A stretch of DNA of 64,000 nt, from assembly GCA_036583965.1 (NCBI GenBank), contig JAZBQD010000014.1:49233126-49297125 (forward strand). Reading direction: 5' to 3'. Source of the DNA: Prunella strophiata (Eukaryota; Chordata; Aves; Passeriformes; Prunellidae). The translations under genes were made by a program, and so were the position numbers. Below are positions 37,693 through 51,910 of the stretch, one piece after another (the first letter of the stretch is position 1; each line of letters opens with the position of its first letter). Under the pieces are notes generated by a model. It was not told where the DNA came from. It searched no databases and was given only the letters and a program-made list of their open reading frames with translations.

Positions 37693-40600
37693 TCTAAATT
37701 TTAGATTTTAAAACCTCATATTCAGCAGCAATAATTTCAGAATACCTTAGCTTTCCATGAGTAGGCACTGATTTTAGGTATTACCAGCAACAACAGAAAT
37801 TGTTTTTTCCATATTAACTGTTTTTTCCATATGAACTGTGAGGCCAAGTTCAGTAGACATTGATAGCACACTTGCTGGCTGACACAAAGTCACACAGGGA
37901 TGTGTTGCTTTTTCCAAGCTTCATAAGTAAGGAAAGTCTCTTCTCCAGATTTTGTGGCTGTCTCATGTAAAAATTCATCCCATCCTTGTCTTCCATACCC
38001 TTGTTGTTGTTGCTAACACTAGGCTTGTTTCTGTTCTGCAGCCTGGTGAAGCAAAAGCAACACTTTAGTTCCTTCTGGCTTGGCTATTTAACTCATTCAA
38101 AAATGATTATATGTTCAGTATTCAATATTTAAGCATGACTTCACAGGCTAGTGGATAGGGAAAGAATCTTTGATTATATGCTCTACTGAGCACTTAACAT
38201 GATGTAGTGATTGTTTACTGACACCTAGTCTGTTCAAAGGAGTAGCTGTATAGTGGCAGGAAGCTGTTTATGTTTGTTAGTCCAAAAAAATGTATTCACT
38301 TTATGGAGGGGAAAAATTTTCAACAGGAAGTAGTAAGGGAAACCTATTTCCTTGAAAAATACTTTATGTACTATGCAGAAGTTTTAAGGGATCAGATGAG
38401 AAAAAGAGGGACAGAAAAGCAAGCTCTCTTCTTCTCTACTAGCCATGTTCTTTCAGAGATGGAGTAAGCACCTGATGTCAGGAAGCAGATACATAATGGT
38501 ATCTTGTCATTTGGGCTTAAATGTCTGGGTTCAAGGCCCTGTTTCCACTGCGTCTTATTAGGTAGCTCAATGTCTCCTTCTGCAACCTGCTGTCTTTAAT
38601 GGATCTTATCTTTAGACATGAACTCCTATTCCAGTTATTTACCTTATTTCTTTGCCACCCAATTTTCTCCAGGCATTTATAGAGAACCCTAGGCAGGGGA
38701 ATGGGGGAATTCCATAAGGCAGAAAATCCTTTAAAGGCTTAGTAAAATGCTAGACATTTCAGGGCTTCAATCTTTTCACAATCCAACCCCAAATTAATAT
38801 TAGTGCTAAGAAAGAGAATAATTTACAGTAAAATGTGAAAATGTGAGATAAGGAAGATATTTTACTACTTTTTTTCTTGTACATGTGTAAAATACAAGGG
38901 CCAAAAATATCTTGTTCTGTCTCTAAGAGCTATGTCAAATAAAGGAAAGAAGCTCCTAGAATTTTCCCCTCATGAGGTATTTTTATCTCCCTGGAATAAA
39001 GTGTTCAAGTGTTCACTTACTTTCTTCAGATTATGCCTGTTGGTACTGTCTGCAGCCATGTATTTCACAGTTTTTCTTGTGGTTACCATCAAGATCATGC
39101 AGAGGATGTGTTGAAAATTGCAGGATTTTATTAAAACCATTACATTCTACAATGATACTCAAACTATTAAATGAATTTCAGGTCTGATGTCAACTGTTGC
39201 CAGTTAACATATTTTAAACACACATGAATTGGACCAGGAATCCCTGATTAGATCAACTAATTGCAATCAGGTCCACTTCTATGAGTGGTAGGATAGAGTA
39301 CACCATATGCTTTTCTTCTTAAAAATAATTTGAAGCATCATTTTTTCTCTCCTTTCTATCTTTATATGAGATAATAGTACTTCTTCTTCATACTTGAGTG
39401 ATTCTTTTGCTGCTTTGTCAATGAACAGATTCATTTCTTGAAAACAAAGATTTCAATTTGTGGATATGCTTTGTTTATATAGGCAGGTGTGTCTGGTGGG
39501 TGAGCCTAGCTGCAGAATTAACTTTTGCTCTAAAGCTAGAAGAAAAAAATACTCACTGCAATTGTTTGAAGCATTCAAACACCAGTGGACATTATGCAAA
39601 ACAGACATTCTTAGTACTAAAAATTTTGGAAGCCATAACAAAGAAAAGTAACATGTTCTGTCAGCAGCCATTATTGATTACTTTTAAAATAAATGTTTAG
39701 TCCTTCAAATAAAATGGACATCCAGATGTAAAACTGGACAATGACATTTATCTAAATTGCTTTTCTATTTTTTTTTTATTTCTTCATACTTCCTTCTCTT
39801 TTTCTTCTGCTACAACTGAAGAAGTTAATGCAGAATAAATACAGAACATAATCATTCCTTTTATACAGAAGCTGTGTTTCTTTCCTTGCTAACAGCTCAC
39901 ATTGTTTCACATCTGGGTTTTATTTTGTATTTAAAATATTTAGGTAGATATAATTAATTCATATAGCCATTCTAATGGAGAAATCCAAGGTAAATATTTT
40001 GATTTGCACATTGATTCTCATGTTTTTTTCAAATATCCATTTGTCTTTTCATTCTCTGTGCATTGAATCTAAAATCCATGACAATTTTCAGTGTTAAATT
40101 CCATCCTTAGAATCTGCTTGCTCTGAGATCTAAGATTAGGCTGTGACTATTAAGAGATCAATTGCTAGTTCTGTTGTTAGTGCCTAAATACTCCCACATA
40201 CTTACAAAGCATGTAAAACTCTTCACTGCTCTTACCTTGTATATATGTCTCAGTTCTTCACCCCGACTGACATATGCAGAAAAAGGAAAAAGGGTGTACT
40301 AGACACTCAGGAATGAGACACTCTTGAAAAGGCATTCTCTTTTCTGCACTGCAATAGATATAACTTTAATTTCATTTTACTGCCAAGCACGGTCTGTGTT
40401 ATCACAGGGTCTCTGCCAGTGTCACATTTTCTGTATGTGTTACCTGTGCATTGATCATTGCTCAAATCTTTCAATTTGGCTTTTTTATTCCTAAAGAAAA
40501 TGTTTAGTTTAATGCCACAAATATGTCCTTAAAACTAACTAGTGGCTAATCAATTGTAAACCCCCCTTTTATTTCCAGTGTCAAAACACAAAATCTGAAA

Positions 40601-42124
40601 GGCATATTGACATTGTCCAGCTGTCAGAACAGAAGATGAGGAAGGAAAGGAAGTAGGATTTTCTTTGTGCCATCCTGCTTGGGGTCTGCTGTGGCTGGGA
40701 TGGCACTGGGACAGCTGCCCATCAATGGAGCTGCTGCCAAACACCAAAGGGACAATTACTGTAAGGGACAATCAATGACTCTGGGCTTGCTGGTGTCTTA
40801 AGGCTGCCTGGTAATATATACTTACTTTTGAAAGTGGTTTTCAGCAGGAGGCTGGAAGTCAATCAAGTGAATAAAAGCCCCAGCAGAGTAGTATACCTCT
40901 TTTACATTCCGAAATAGTAATGGGGCATTGAGACCTGGATAAAATTGGTATTTGAAGACACCCTGCCCTGGGTGAAAAGTCCATAATTCTGTGCTTCTAC
41001 AGCTCACTAATTTAAATACATGATGTGGTAGTGATGAGAGCAAGCAGCATGGTAGATAAAGTAGTCTCAATTACAATGTCCATGAATGGATGTCTTCTAG
41101 CTAAGCTTCAGTCACCTGCAGTGTTTACATTTGAATTAGTTATGTTATCCTAGCCTTCCTTTATAATCAGAAAAGATGAATTTCTGCTTCTAAGGTGTTA
41201 TTCACCTTACTCTAAATGCATCCTAAATTTGGATCACAGAAACATTTATATCCATGTGCTGATGGGCTCAAATGCAAAAGTCTATGTGGTGACTGTGGTG
41301 TGTAGGTGAGATAGACTGGACTTCATATTTTTGATGAGCTGAACATATACTGTAGCATAATTTAACTATGTAATTTATTAGAAGACCTCTAGTTTGAGAA
41401 GAAAGAATACTTATCTATGTATTTAGATTAGTGACACTTGCTATTCAAAAGCCAGTGTAAGTGTCTAAGCCATCCTTAAGTATGCCAGTCATGGAAACAT
41501 AAGTTCATCCCTCCCTCCACTACAGCTTTGTTTCCTTCTGCCTTAGCTTCAAATGGCCACTGCAGAAACTCACTCACTCCACTGCTCATGTTGCCATTGT
41601 GTGTCATCCCTGGAAATCTCCTGGCTGTGTGCTGCAGGCAGAAGCTTCACTTCTTGTCTCACACTCCCTTCCAACCTCTTCCTTGACTCTTCATCTCAAC
41701 CTTTCTGGAGTTTTTTTATTAATTGATAGCATGGTTTTGATCTCAGGCAAATCAAACTCTTGTGAATTCCTCTCATTTTTAATCTTTACAAGTTATACAA
41801 CCTAGCAAAAACTTTCTAGGGCATGAAATTCAAGTAGTGAAAGTGAATATATGTACCCCACAGGGAATCACAAAAAGAGTGGAGGTAACAGCATGTATCT
41901 GCAATGGATTATATGAGTCTTATGTAAAGTGTGATTCAGCTGCCCTTAACATATTGCTATAAATTGATGGAAGAGTGGGGAGAAATTGACTGATAATTTT
42001 TCTGTAACATCTTCAGCACCATCAGCTGTTCTGAAAAAGAATGAAAAAGGAAAATAATACCCCAGTAAATTATTCCTGGTTTTAAAGTGTCCTTTTTGTT
42101 GCAAAATATATGATTCTGAACATA
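37693..42124. other. AT-rich unique DNA, no gene recognised
   Basis: A 19-bp duplication (TGTTTTTTCCATATTAAC / ...ATATGAAC) lies at about 37800-37838. The segment 40560-41070 is richer in G and C than its flanks and may be an old unrecognised repeat. No gene seen. Confidence 0.5.
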
Positions 42125-42205
42125 GAATGTTCTTGACAACTTTCAGCAAAGTGTTTCAGAATGTTCTTTCAAACTTTCAGAATGTTCTTGACAACCTTCA
42201 GCAAA
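42125..42205 (+). repeat. 55-bp tandem duplication
   Basis: GAATGTTCTTGACAAC(T/C)TTCAGCAAA occurs at 42125-42150 and 42180-42205 with one mismatch in 26 bases. A partial GAATGTTCTTTC copy lies between them. Confidence 0.85.
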
Positions 42206-45200
42206 AAACTTTCAGAGCAAAGTTTTATTGATGCCACTGAAAATAGGGAATTATAATGTAAACCCTGACAAGGTTCTTAGCTATTGTGGCACAAATGACA
42301 ATAGTATATAAGTAGCCTACCACATATTGTTATGTTAATAAATATGCAAAAGATAAAACATGGAATTTTAATATTCCAAACTCATATAAATAATCTTTTA
42401 ATAATATTACAATACACTTCCCTAAAATACAGCAATGCATATACAAATCTGAAGCAATATGTTATTGGAATGTCACACCTTACCAGAAGAGAAATAAAAT
42501 GCCTATCAGTGTAAATTCATTGACACAGCAGCTCCCTCCTTTTACCTTTTGACCTTATTTTTATTAAAATGTTTTTGAATGTCTGCATTTTTTAATTTTC
42601 ATAAATTCTCTGGATGCTAAAATAATTTCAAATGTTTTCAAGAATTGTTACCTGATATCTAATTACAGCTACACTTAAAATAAAATAAATGAAGTCTTGC
42701 ATATATTGTTGCTAAACAGTCAAATATAAAATAACTACTTCAGTAGCATTTTATAATTTTGCTCTAAAAAAAAATAAAGAAGATGTTGTGGAGGTCTCTA
42801 TGGAACGGGAAAAATTAAATAGTAATTAATGCTTGTAACCTAAAATAGTATCTTAATACTGTGTTGTGAAATACAAAAAAAAAAAAAAAAAAGTTATAAA
42901 AGAGTTTATTTTAGATGTCTCTGGACCTTTACAAAATATTTTAAGACTCTTCAGAACAAAAGCTAATCTGTTTTAATCTGACCACTCATTTGTTTAGTAT
43001 AAGAAGAACTCCTTATGGCCATGAATACAACACTGGCAATAAAAATTCAGGACTTTCCTATCTTAAGGGATTGTCTTTTTTCTCTACTTCAGCTTTATCC
43101 TCCTAAAAAAATCTTGTTAATTTAGAAAATGCTGTTTCTTGACACTTATCTCATTGGATAGATTAGGTTTAACAGTGATGAAGCACATTAGGTACATTTA
43201 AAGCTTCTGAAGGCATATATTTATAAAACTTTTTAAATTAAAGTAAGTAAGGCATTTGGAGAGTTGTCTATAAAAACTGTGGAGGACTTTTTCTGTACTG
43301 AGGGTACATTTTGTATAAAGTGTTAGTTTCCAGTGCATGGCATGACACACCATATCAATACATATTCAAAACATAATAGTATTTTTACCTTTCAGTTCAG
43401 TCAAGGAAAAAGTAGACTAGGATCTCATTTCAGACCTACCAGCAGTCAAAAGTCCTACAGTCTAACCTATCTTTATGACCTTTTGCAGTCTTGTCACCCT
43501 CAGGAAAGAATCCAGAATCTGAATCATGCAAATGTGAAAAGCCTGTGTCCTCATTAGATCATGAGAAGAGACAAATTGGAAGTCTGGCCTTGAAAAAATA
43601 GTGGTTCTCTTCTACCTTCCTGCATTCCACCTTTTCTCAATACAATATAGAATGACCTATATCCTTAGTAGCTGAACTCTATTCTATGAACAAATTCCAA
43701 TTCACTTATATCTTGCCCTTGTTCAGTATAGATCATGAAGTCTCTTTGTCTCCCTTCACTGTTTTAATTTTATGGGCTGCCCAAACTTCCTAAAAGAGAA
43801 AGTCAAAGCAGAAGGCAATAAAGAAACAGTACTAATCCCAAAGCTGGGACTGCTTAACATCTGCCTGGGAAATCCTGTTTAAAAATATTAGTATGTGGTC
43901 TATGAAACAAGGGAACATGATACAACCCCAAAAAAAAAAAAAAAAGCCTTGAATCAATACATTTTTTCTGAAGTGATACTTTTAAAATTATACAGGCAAA
44001 ATATTTAGATTACATGCTAACAAAAGATAATTAATAGCTAGATAAGATTAAGAGGATTAATAATTAGATTTGATAATAATTAATACTGCTTTGCAGTATG
44101 CTGCTCAGTTCCCTAGCCACATTTTCGTATTGTGTACATTGTCTGAATATGGTACCAGATTCTTCCCTAGATACCTCCAGAGAGAACCATCATATCACCA
44201 TCTTCTCCATCCAAATAATCTTTGTAGAACTTCAGGCAGCTAAACCTCAGTTCAGCCAAATATTTCTATGTATGTGGTAATTAGCATAATTTTGGGCTAG
44301 TGCACTGCAGTGTTGACACATGAACTTTCATTAACTTTACAGGAAAAGAATTTCTCAGTCATAGCAATTAACTCTAATCAACATGGGAGACTCCTGAAGG
44401 CAGTGAAAACCACAGAGTGTGAGAGCCAGTGCTGGTGACGTGCAGTTGACAGTCATGAAGCAACTGTGTCATCTGTCCTGTGGGGCAGAGAAATAGTGAG
44501 ATGTCAAAATGGCATTTAAGTGTGATTAAAATGCTTTGGTTTCCAAGCTTAGTTTATTCTCTTCATTGTCATGAGGTCTTGCATAGTGGGAGTCAGCATG
44601 GTTTAACACATCCTTAGTTTTTGAGTTCTATCACTGGTCTTTTTGCTTTTTTCCCCCCTCAGCATATTTTTATGTAGCTGAATTTTCTTTTTAATAGTGT
44701 AAATATTTCCATGCTATCTTTGGTAAGCAAGCAGATGTTTTTACTGTCATGAAGGAATGTGCCTGGAGGGCTGTTGTCTTCTCTGCTTCTCCTTAGGCCT
44801 TTAAGGGCTAGACAGACACTGTATCTATGTAGTGAATAGGTAAGTAATTTCAACATTTCTAGAAATCATAAATAATAATACTTGAAGGTATGTTTCAATC
44901 CACCTACCTTCCATGCTGGAAATAGAGGGAAACAGTATAAACATACCAGATCCCAAAACCCTGAATGTTGCAGAATTAAAAGCTGTATCTTTGGCAAAGT
45001 AATTAAACATTTTGTGATTTTGGGGGATTTGAAGAAGTTAGAGAGAGATTTTAGTATGCTTTCCTCCATGAATATGAGTTATTTATTGTCCTGTGTATGT
45101 ATGAATGGGCACCAGAGAAGAGACCCTGAAGCTTTTTTCCTTCAGACCCTGTAGACTGGACAGAAGGGAAAGGTCAGTCATTGATGAAACTTTGCTTGAC

Positions 45201-47869
45201 AGAATGTAAAAACCCATTGACTTATTTTCTGGCAGTTCTCAGGTGTTTTTCTGAAAACTACATGCCCATATTGACTACCTATCTTGCACAAGCAACAGTC
45301 CCATTGGATGTTTTTGCAGAAATATAAAGATAAAATATATGGAAATCTTTCTCCACATCACACATAAGACACACCATTGCTTCAGGAGGAACTGCTATTC
45401 TGCTTCTGTCTTTCTGCACCTAGCGAAAATAAATAAGAGTTCCACTTCTTTACCAGTCAATGTTATGCTTTCCATGAGCATTAAATTCACTTGAAAGAGC
45501 TGTTCTTTTATGGAAACACAAAGAATGATACTTATTATAGCATTTTAAATCATCATTCAAAAATGCTAATTTTAAGCCTTTCACAAATACTGTAGTCTGT
45601 ATCAAAAACTGTTCAGAAAGCATTTACTGTTTGTACTGCTTCTGCTATTCATAAAATGCATTTAAAAGGAAATAATCCCTAAGAATTTAAGCCCATAGAA
45701 AAAATAACTGATTTTAACCCAATCTCAAGAAAAATATATAGTTGTTATATTCAATTTTCATGCATGCACAACTCCTTGCTCCATAAATCATACCAAATTT
45801 TCTTTATTAGTCATACTGTACACATGGACATTCTACTTTTTTAAAAGCATAGTTCTTGCTTTATTAAAGTAGTTGTCAGTGCATAGCACAAGCATTTTTA
45901 GGAAAGCTAATATTTTAAAATAAAGGCACTACACAAATGCCTATAATCATCCAGTCAATAAATACACATTTTAAATTTCCATGCTATTATTGTAAGAAAG
46001 AGAAATAAAGGACACAGCCAACTGCAATCAATAGCTAATTTCACTAAGAAGAATAGATGCTAGTCTGGTATTTGTATGTCTATGTGGTGTGCTCACTTTG
46101 GATGACTCACCACCCTGGAAGTTATCATATAACAATTGGCTGAACAGAAAAAGTCAGTAAAAAGAGAAATGTGGAAAAATTTAATTCATTTTGAAACTCA
46201 GAATACATAATGAAAAGTATAAATTTCATAACTTAAAGAAGCTTAAAAAGACATCAAAATAATACGAGCATTCAAGAAAAAGTTTCAAAAATGTCTGGTA
46301 CAAAGGTGACCACAAGATGGAAATAAAAGAAAAAGCTGAGGACATCTCTTTTTTCAGGAGGCTATGATGCAATAAATTTATATAATTAATTATTTGTAGA
46401 TTGAATTGATCAACAATGCTGACAGTAGTATAAAGATAATCTCCTAAATATAAATATTTTAATAACATTCTTGGGGTCTTTATTTAGATCTTCATAAAGC
46501 AACACTTTCATGTTATGGTACTATAGCTTCTAACTCTTCATAGTATCCTGCAAATCTTAGGAAAGCATTAAAATAGATGTCCTCAATTTATTAAAACAAA
46601 GCATCTTATTTCACTAATGTGCATTCTTGAGTTATATATATTTACAAAGTAAAGATAACTGCATTAAAGAGGCATACAGCTGAAGATCAGAAACTTCATC
46701 TGCATTCCAAACGTAGTGATCAATTCTCTCCCCAACTCAGTTACAATGAATATAAATTGAGAAAAACACGAGAGAAGTAGGCCAGCAGGAGGTCTCAAAT
46801 GCAGGTGAAATTAAAAATAAACACTGTGGTTTAAAAAAGTCCTATTTTCTCATTCTTGCTCTGAAATAGATTGGAAATACTGATAGCAATTGCAGTTTTC
46901 AATCAAAAATCTGCTTGGAGCTTTTTTTGATCTTAAAGTATATTCTTTCAAGACTAAAATCACACTAAAAAGCTGTATTCCAGCTAAAATTAAGCAAGCT
47001 GATTTGTTTTTTTATCATGTATCTGAGTCACAGCATTATCCACTCTGATGCAGACAATTTAAAAAAATTAAATTAAATAGATTTTCTTGTCCAGAGGGCT
47101 ATTCAGAAAGGCAAATCTACAAATAGAACCCAAGTTATGGACATATTCTAAAAGAAAAGAACTAATGAAAATACTTCTAGGAAACTAAGATAAAAAGAAA
47201 AGAGGCAGTTTCAGGGTTCTTGCCTGCCCCACACACATTGCATACTGAGCCAGGAGTCCAGAGCATGTAAAGCAGCTTGATGTACTAAAGCTCAAGCCAC
47301 CAAGGTGAGCACACACTCAGGTATCCTGCAGATACAGGCCATTTCTTTATCAGCAAATCAAACACACCTCAGAGTTCTGAAGGCATGGAGTTAACTCACA
47401 GAATGTCTGGCATCTACCCTAAAAACTGCCAAGACTGGGTGGCTGTGGTGGTGCACTTGGGACAGCAGCTGAAGGGAAACTGCCCATTGTGTATTCCCAT
47501 GAGCTGCTCTGACTGACAGTCCATGTGACAGAATTGTTGGGGCACATAAATAATTACAATAGGCTGAATATTTTTTAGGGAGTGCGTCAAGATTTGCCTA
47601 ACAAGGAAAATCACATTCCCATGTCCTGAAGCATTCCAAAGCACACTAGAGCTGACTAGAACAGAGGCATCCAGGCAGACTGACATAGTGTTACAGACAC
47701 ACAGGCTGTGAAGACATTAAGACCTGAGATGGAAGTTATGAACTATTAAAAGTGATTCTTAGCTCAAATTTAGAATGGCTGTCATTACACAAAATATTTA
47801 ATGATAGTCAAGCTTAAATTTTTTTTAGTTTGAGGGCAAATGAGCACTGTCACTGTAACTGTCAGTAAT
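42206..47869. other. AT-rich unique DNA, no gene recognised
   Basis: Homopolymer runs A18 (42875-42892) and A16 (43930-43945). 45480-45680 is an unbroken non-repetitive AT-rich stretch that could be conserved, unproven. The GC-richer piece 47400-47700 holds a 90-codon minus frame that I cannot assign. Confidence 0.5.
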
Positions 47870-48026
47870 GGAGACTGTGGAGTCTCCATCCTTGGAGATA
47901 CCAAAAGTCTGTCTGGATATGATCCTGAAGAACTGACTCTAGGTGGCCCTGCTTAAGTAAGGGGGGGTGGACCTCCAAATGACTTTCAGGTACCTCTCCC
48001 AGCCTCAGCTGTTCTGTGATTCTGTA
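47870..48026 (+). mobile_element. CR1 LINE, 3' end fragment
   Basis: GGAGACTGTGGAGTCTCCAT, CCTTGGAGATACCAAAAGTC, CTCTAGGTGGCCCTGCTTAA, GGGGTGGACCTCCAAATGAC and the tail GTTCTGTGATTCTGTAAA are a CR1 3' end, 5'-truncated. Confidence 0.93.
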
Positions 48027-48771
48027 AAATGTTCTCACTCCTGTCCCAGCAGTCTACCTTTCATGAAGTGTCAGATCAAATGCTTATAAGGTTTTCCTCT
48101 AAACTCAAACTGGTTGAGGGAAATGATTGGGGTAAAAATAAAATTCTGCAACATAAACAAACAAGGGGTGGAGATGCTGAAGTGTCACAAAGTTCCATTA
48201 TTGCCAAACGTTCTGCAAATGAAAACTATGTCCCTGAGATTTTGAGTCCATTTTACACAAGAAAAAGATACTATAATACTTTATTGTTTGTATTCTCACT
48301 TGGCCTAGTTTGAAAGAGGATTGGAGCCCTTGCACTTGCTCAGCCATGTGGAGCTGCTGACAGGCACTTCAGGAAGCTGTGGGGTCTGAACAATTTTGTT
48401 ACTGTCTCATTTTAAACACAGTGCTTCACTGTAGCAATTCAGATATCTGAAACAGATGCTGGCACATTAAAAGTGAATGTAAACTCATTTCATGAAATCC
48501 CCTGTTTGGGAAGGAGGACAGGTATTGATGGACAGATGGAAATGCTGAGTAATACTTGTCTTTCAAGTCTGGAATCACAGTCCACAATTTGTCCTCTTCT
48601 GCATACACTGAGCAGGATTCAGTGTTTTAAAAGGCCCCAAGAAATGCCTGATTTATGAAGACATGGAGGAAACAGAAAGCAAAACATAAGGAAAACACGA
48701 AACAAAAGAGAACAATGTTCTTGGTCTTCTGCAGCTGGATGAAAATTAATCTGTTCCTTTTTGTCTTCCAG

Positions 48772-48884
48772 GAATGTCTGACTATACCCAGGACCATTAC
48801 CTTTTGGCAAACCCAGCTTACCAATATTTTGGAGCAATAGTTAATTTTACTGTGCAAATACTGATGTCTAGACAGCAATTCTAG
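48772..48884 (+). other. Possible terminal exon-like block (strong 3' splice site then open frame)
   Basis: A strong acceptor, CTGTTCCTTTTTGTCTTCCAG, ends at 48771. Two bases later an ATG opens a 36-codon frame (MSDYTQDHYLLANPAYQ..., with an NFT glycosylation-type motif) that stops at 48882-48884. Its composition is more protein-like than its neighbours. I do not recognise it, no donor or polyadenylation signal follows convincingly, and chance is a fair explanation. Confidence 0.15.
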
Positions 48885-51800
48885 ACAGCAGTTCTAGCTG
48901 GGGAATTGGAACAGAAAACAAAGGGGAGAAAGAGAATTAGTGCTTTATGTTTGCACTAATTCTATACTTGATAAATAACCCTTCTCACTGAGTAGATAAT
49001 TGTAATCTAATAAGCATCTCATGCTTCAAATGACAATTTGAAGGCAAGAAATGAAGAAAAATTAACAAGAACACAAATGCTTCTGTCATAAGAATATGTG
49101 TAAAAAATATAATGATATAAGCTTATGAATTACTAAATTCATTCATATTTTAATGCTAGCTCAAAAGTGGAATTTGGGTGAAAAATGTGTGGAGAAAGGA
49201 ATAGCTTTGCAATTCCATTTGTGTAAGAAAATACTCATGAATAATATTTATTATTTTTTCAAGTGGAAACGGTTGCCTGCATGAATTGAAAGAGTGCTAT
49301 TCAAGTCAATAGACAATTTTTCTACATAATGAAGACATAGATAGGCCAATAATGGTCAAAGAAAGACCATAAAAGAAAAAAATATTTTTTATTCCATAAA
49401 TCTCCATTAACATTTTTTGTTGCTCTAATTTCTAATTTGTTAATACCCATTTCCTTATTTGTTTTACTTCTTTTCCTTTTTCATCTTCACCAAGTAATTT
49501 TTGTTCATGATTCAGTTTTATGAAGTAACCTTGAATTGACAGTCATTTTCAATGGGCTGAAAATGTACTTGCAGATTCATTGAATTACATTAGATTCTTT
49601 CAACAGCTCAAGTGTTTTTGACAAACTAAATAAGGCACACTAAGTGTAAGGATTTTTATCCTTTTTGTCATAACTGCTTTTCCATGTCATTACACAGAAT
49701 ATCTCTAAAATTATGTATCTATTTTCTAATTTTAAAAGTTATGAAATGATAAATAAAATCCTTATGTGTATAAAGGCAGCTTCAGACATGTGCCAATGAG
49801 CAGGTTTTCAGGGACTCAAACAAAATCCTAGATCACATGTATAACAACTGACAAATCAAGTGCTATTAGACGCTTTTAGAATCAAGATCCAAGGTACTAC
49901 AACATGAATAGACATGCTCTGGGACCTGTTTTGCATCTTTAGAGGAGATTCAAAAGAGACTATCTAATTAGGATGCAGAATGTGACACCTATAAATTCTA
50001 CCATCTTTCTGTAGGGTATATTCAAGTGCACAGTTGTTTATTTCTATGTATATGTATACATTGTCTGTGAATATTTTGGAGGGGGGTGAGTCATAAGAGT
50101 ACATGCAGAAGTTGATTGCTGGGGACGATGTGTGTGCACCCACACAAGCCACTCAGAGTGAGAAAGAGTAGCAATCTCTCACTGCACAGGTCTGAACCAG
50201 ATTCTACCCCCTCCATACTTTTGTGCCAGTGCTCCTGACAGTCACACAACCCTGACTCAATACTCCTACTTCTCATACAACTCTCATGAAGGGCAAAGAA
50301 GATGGTCCAGAGCTGTTCTTCTTTTCTCCCTTTTCATCATGCTCACGTGCAGAATCTCACAAAATTAAATAATTGGACAAAATGCAAAGGACATAATTTT
50401 CACCCATACACATGCAGCAGGCTTCATAACTAAACCAAAGGAAAAAAAAAATGTATTCTTAGAAATGAGAACTAAAATGAATGTTTATTTGAATATTGAA
50501 CTGCAAAGATTTATTTTATCAGAGGTTCAAGCTGAAAACACTTTCACAACTGGAGAAAACACAGGCAAGCCATGCCAAACTGTGAAAGCAAACTTCACGC
50601 TCCTTTCTGTTGGTAAGGCATATTTTCAGCCCCAACATAGATGTAAACAGCACATTTAGACACAGACTATCACAGGTGTCAATGTCTGTCTAGAGTCTTC
50701 CAGGAAAATCTGTATCCTGAAAAAAACCTTTGAAGTCAGTCCCTCTTTGAGTAGGATTTTGACGAGATAACCTTCAAAAATACCTTCAAAAATAATTTTA
50801 AATTATTATATGACTTTATGAGTCATATACTCTCACTGAATTCAGCAGACTCTAGGATGGACTGGTGACTCTTACAAAAGACTGATATTTATTCAAAATT
50901 TTGAGTGTTAGGGTCTCTTAAAAAATATGATTCTGGGAAAAGTAATTTTGGAAAAATCTCATTATGAGTTGGTTCTCAAAATGAAGGAAACAAACTCAGG
51001 AGAATAATTCTTTGTGAAAAAACATATTTGTTAAAAATTTTTTTTTTTCCAAAAATTTCTTTGACAGATACCATTCACCAAAATCTTCAAAAAAATCTTT
51101 GGTTTTCCGTTTTCATAAAAAAATCAGACAATAGCATTGATTTTTTTCTTAAAAATAAATTTTATATTAAAAGTCAGTTTTCCTTAAAAATATATTTCAA
51201 TTACACAATTAATCTTCATTATGAATCACTGCCTTTTTTTTTTTGTATGGCTAAAATAGTTAACTAAATAGCATATCTGTTTTCAGAAGCTACAATATTG
51301 AATATTAATCAGTTTTGTCATTTCACAGTAAAGTAATTTTTCTCCAGATACAACATTTTAAACCAGCATAAGTTGGTTAACTTCTGAAGCTGATTAAAAA
51401 ACAAAGAACAGCAGTGATCCAGATGTAAATCAGAAAATATGATTACATACCATCAGGGACTATACAACACGCTGTTCTCATGTGTCCTGGTGTCAAAACA
51501 AGTTAGCTTTCCTCATGGATTTTAATATATTTCAGTCAGAGAAAATAGTTTTGTACAATAAATATCACCATTTCTTGTCTTAGTTTTATATTAGCATATT
51601 CTATTAGACTAATTAAGAAAATATAAGACAAACTTTCTTAGGGGACAGATTTTCATTATAGAGTTAAGGAAACCAATTCAGGAAGAACAAGTGACAGTGG
51701 CAAGCTGCTGCCTGAGATCTTCCAATTCAACTAAGAAACAAACTGATGTCAAACTATTCTTAAGGTGCAACTGAACTGGTTCCTTCCAGCTTTTTTCTCT

Positions 51801-51910
51801 GAGTTTACACTGACAGGAAAGCATGCCTCAGAAGCCAGAGTAGTCTATTATTCTTTATGACTTCCTCCAAGCAAGAGGATCAGGATCACTTGCTACAATG
51901 AAATGCTTGG
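48885..51910. other. AT-rich unique DNA, no gene recognised
   Basis: No recognised gene or repeat. Scattered A and T runs, for example near 51040. Confidence 0.5.
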
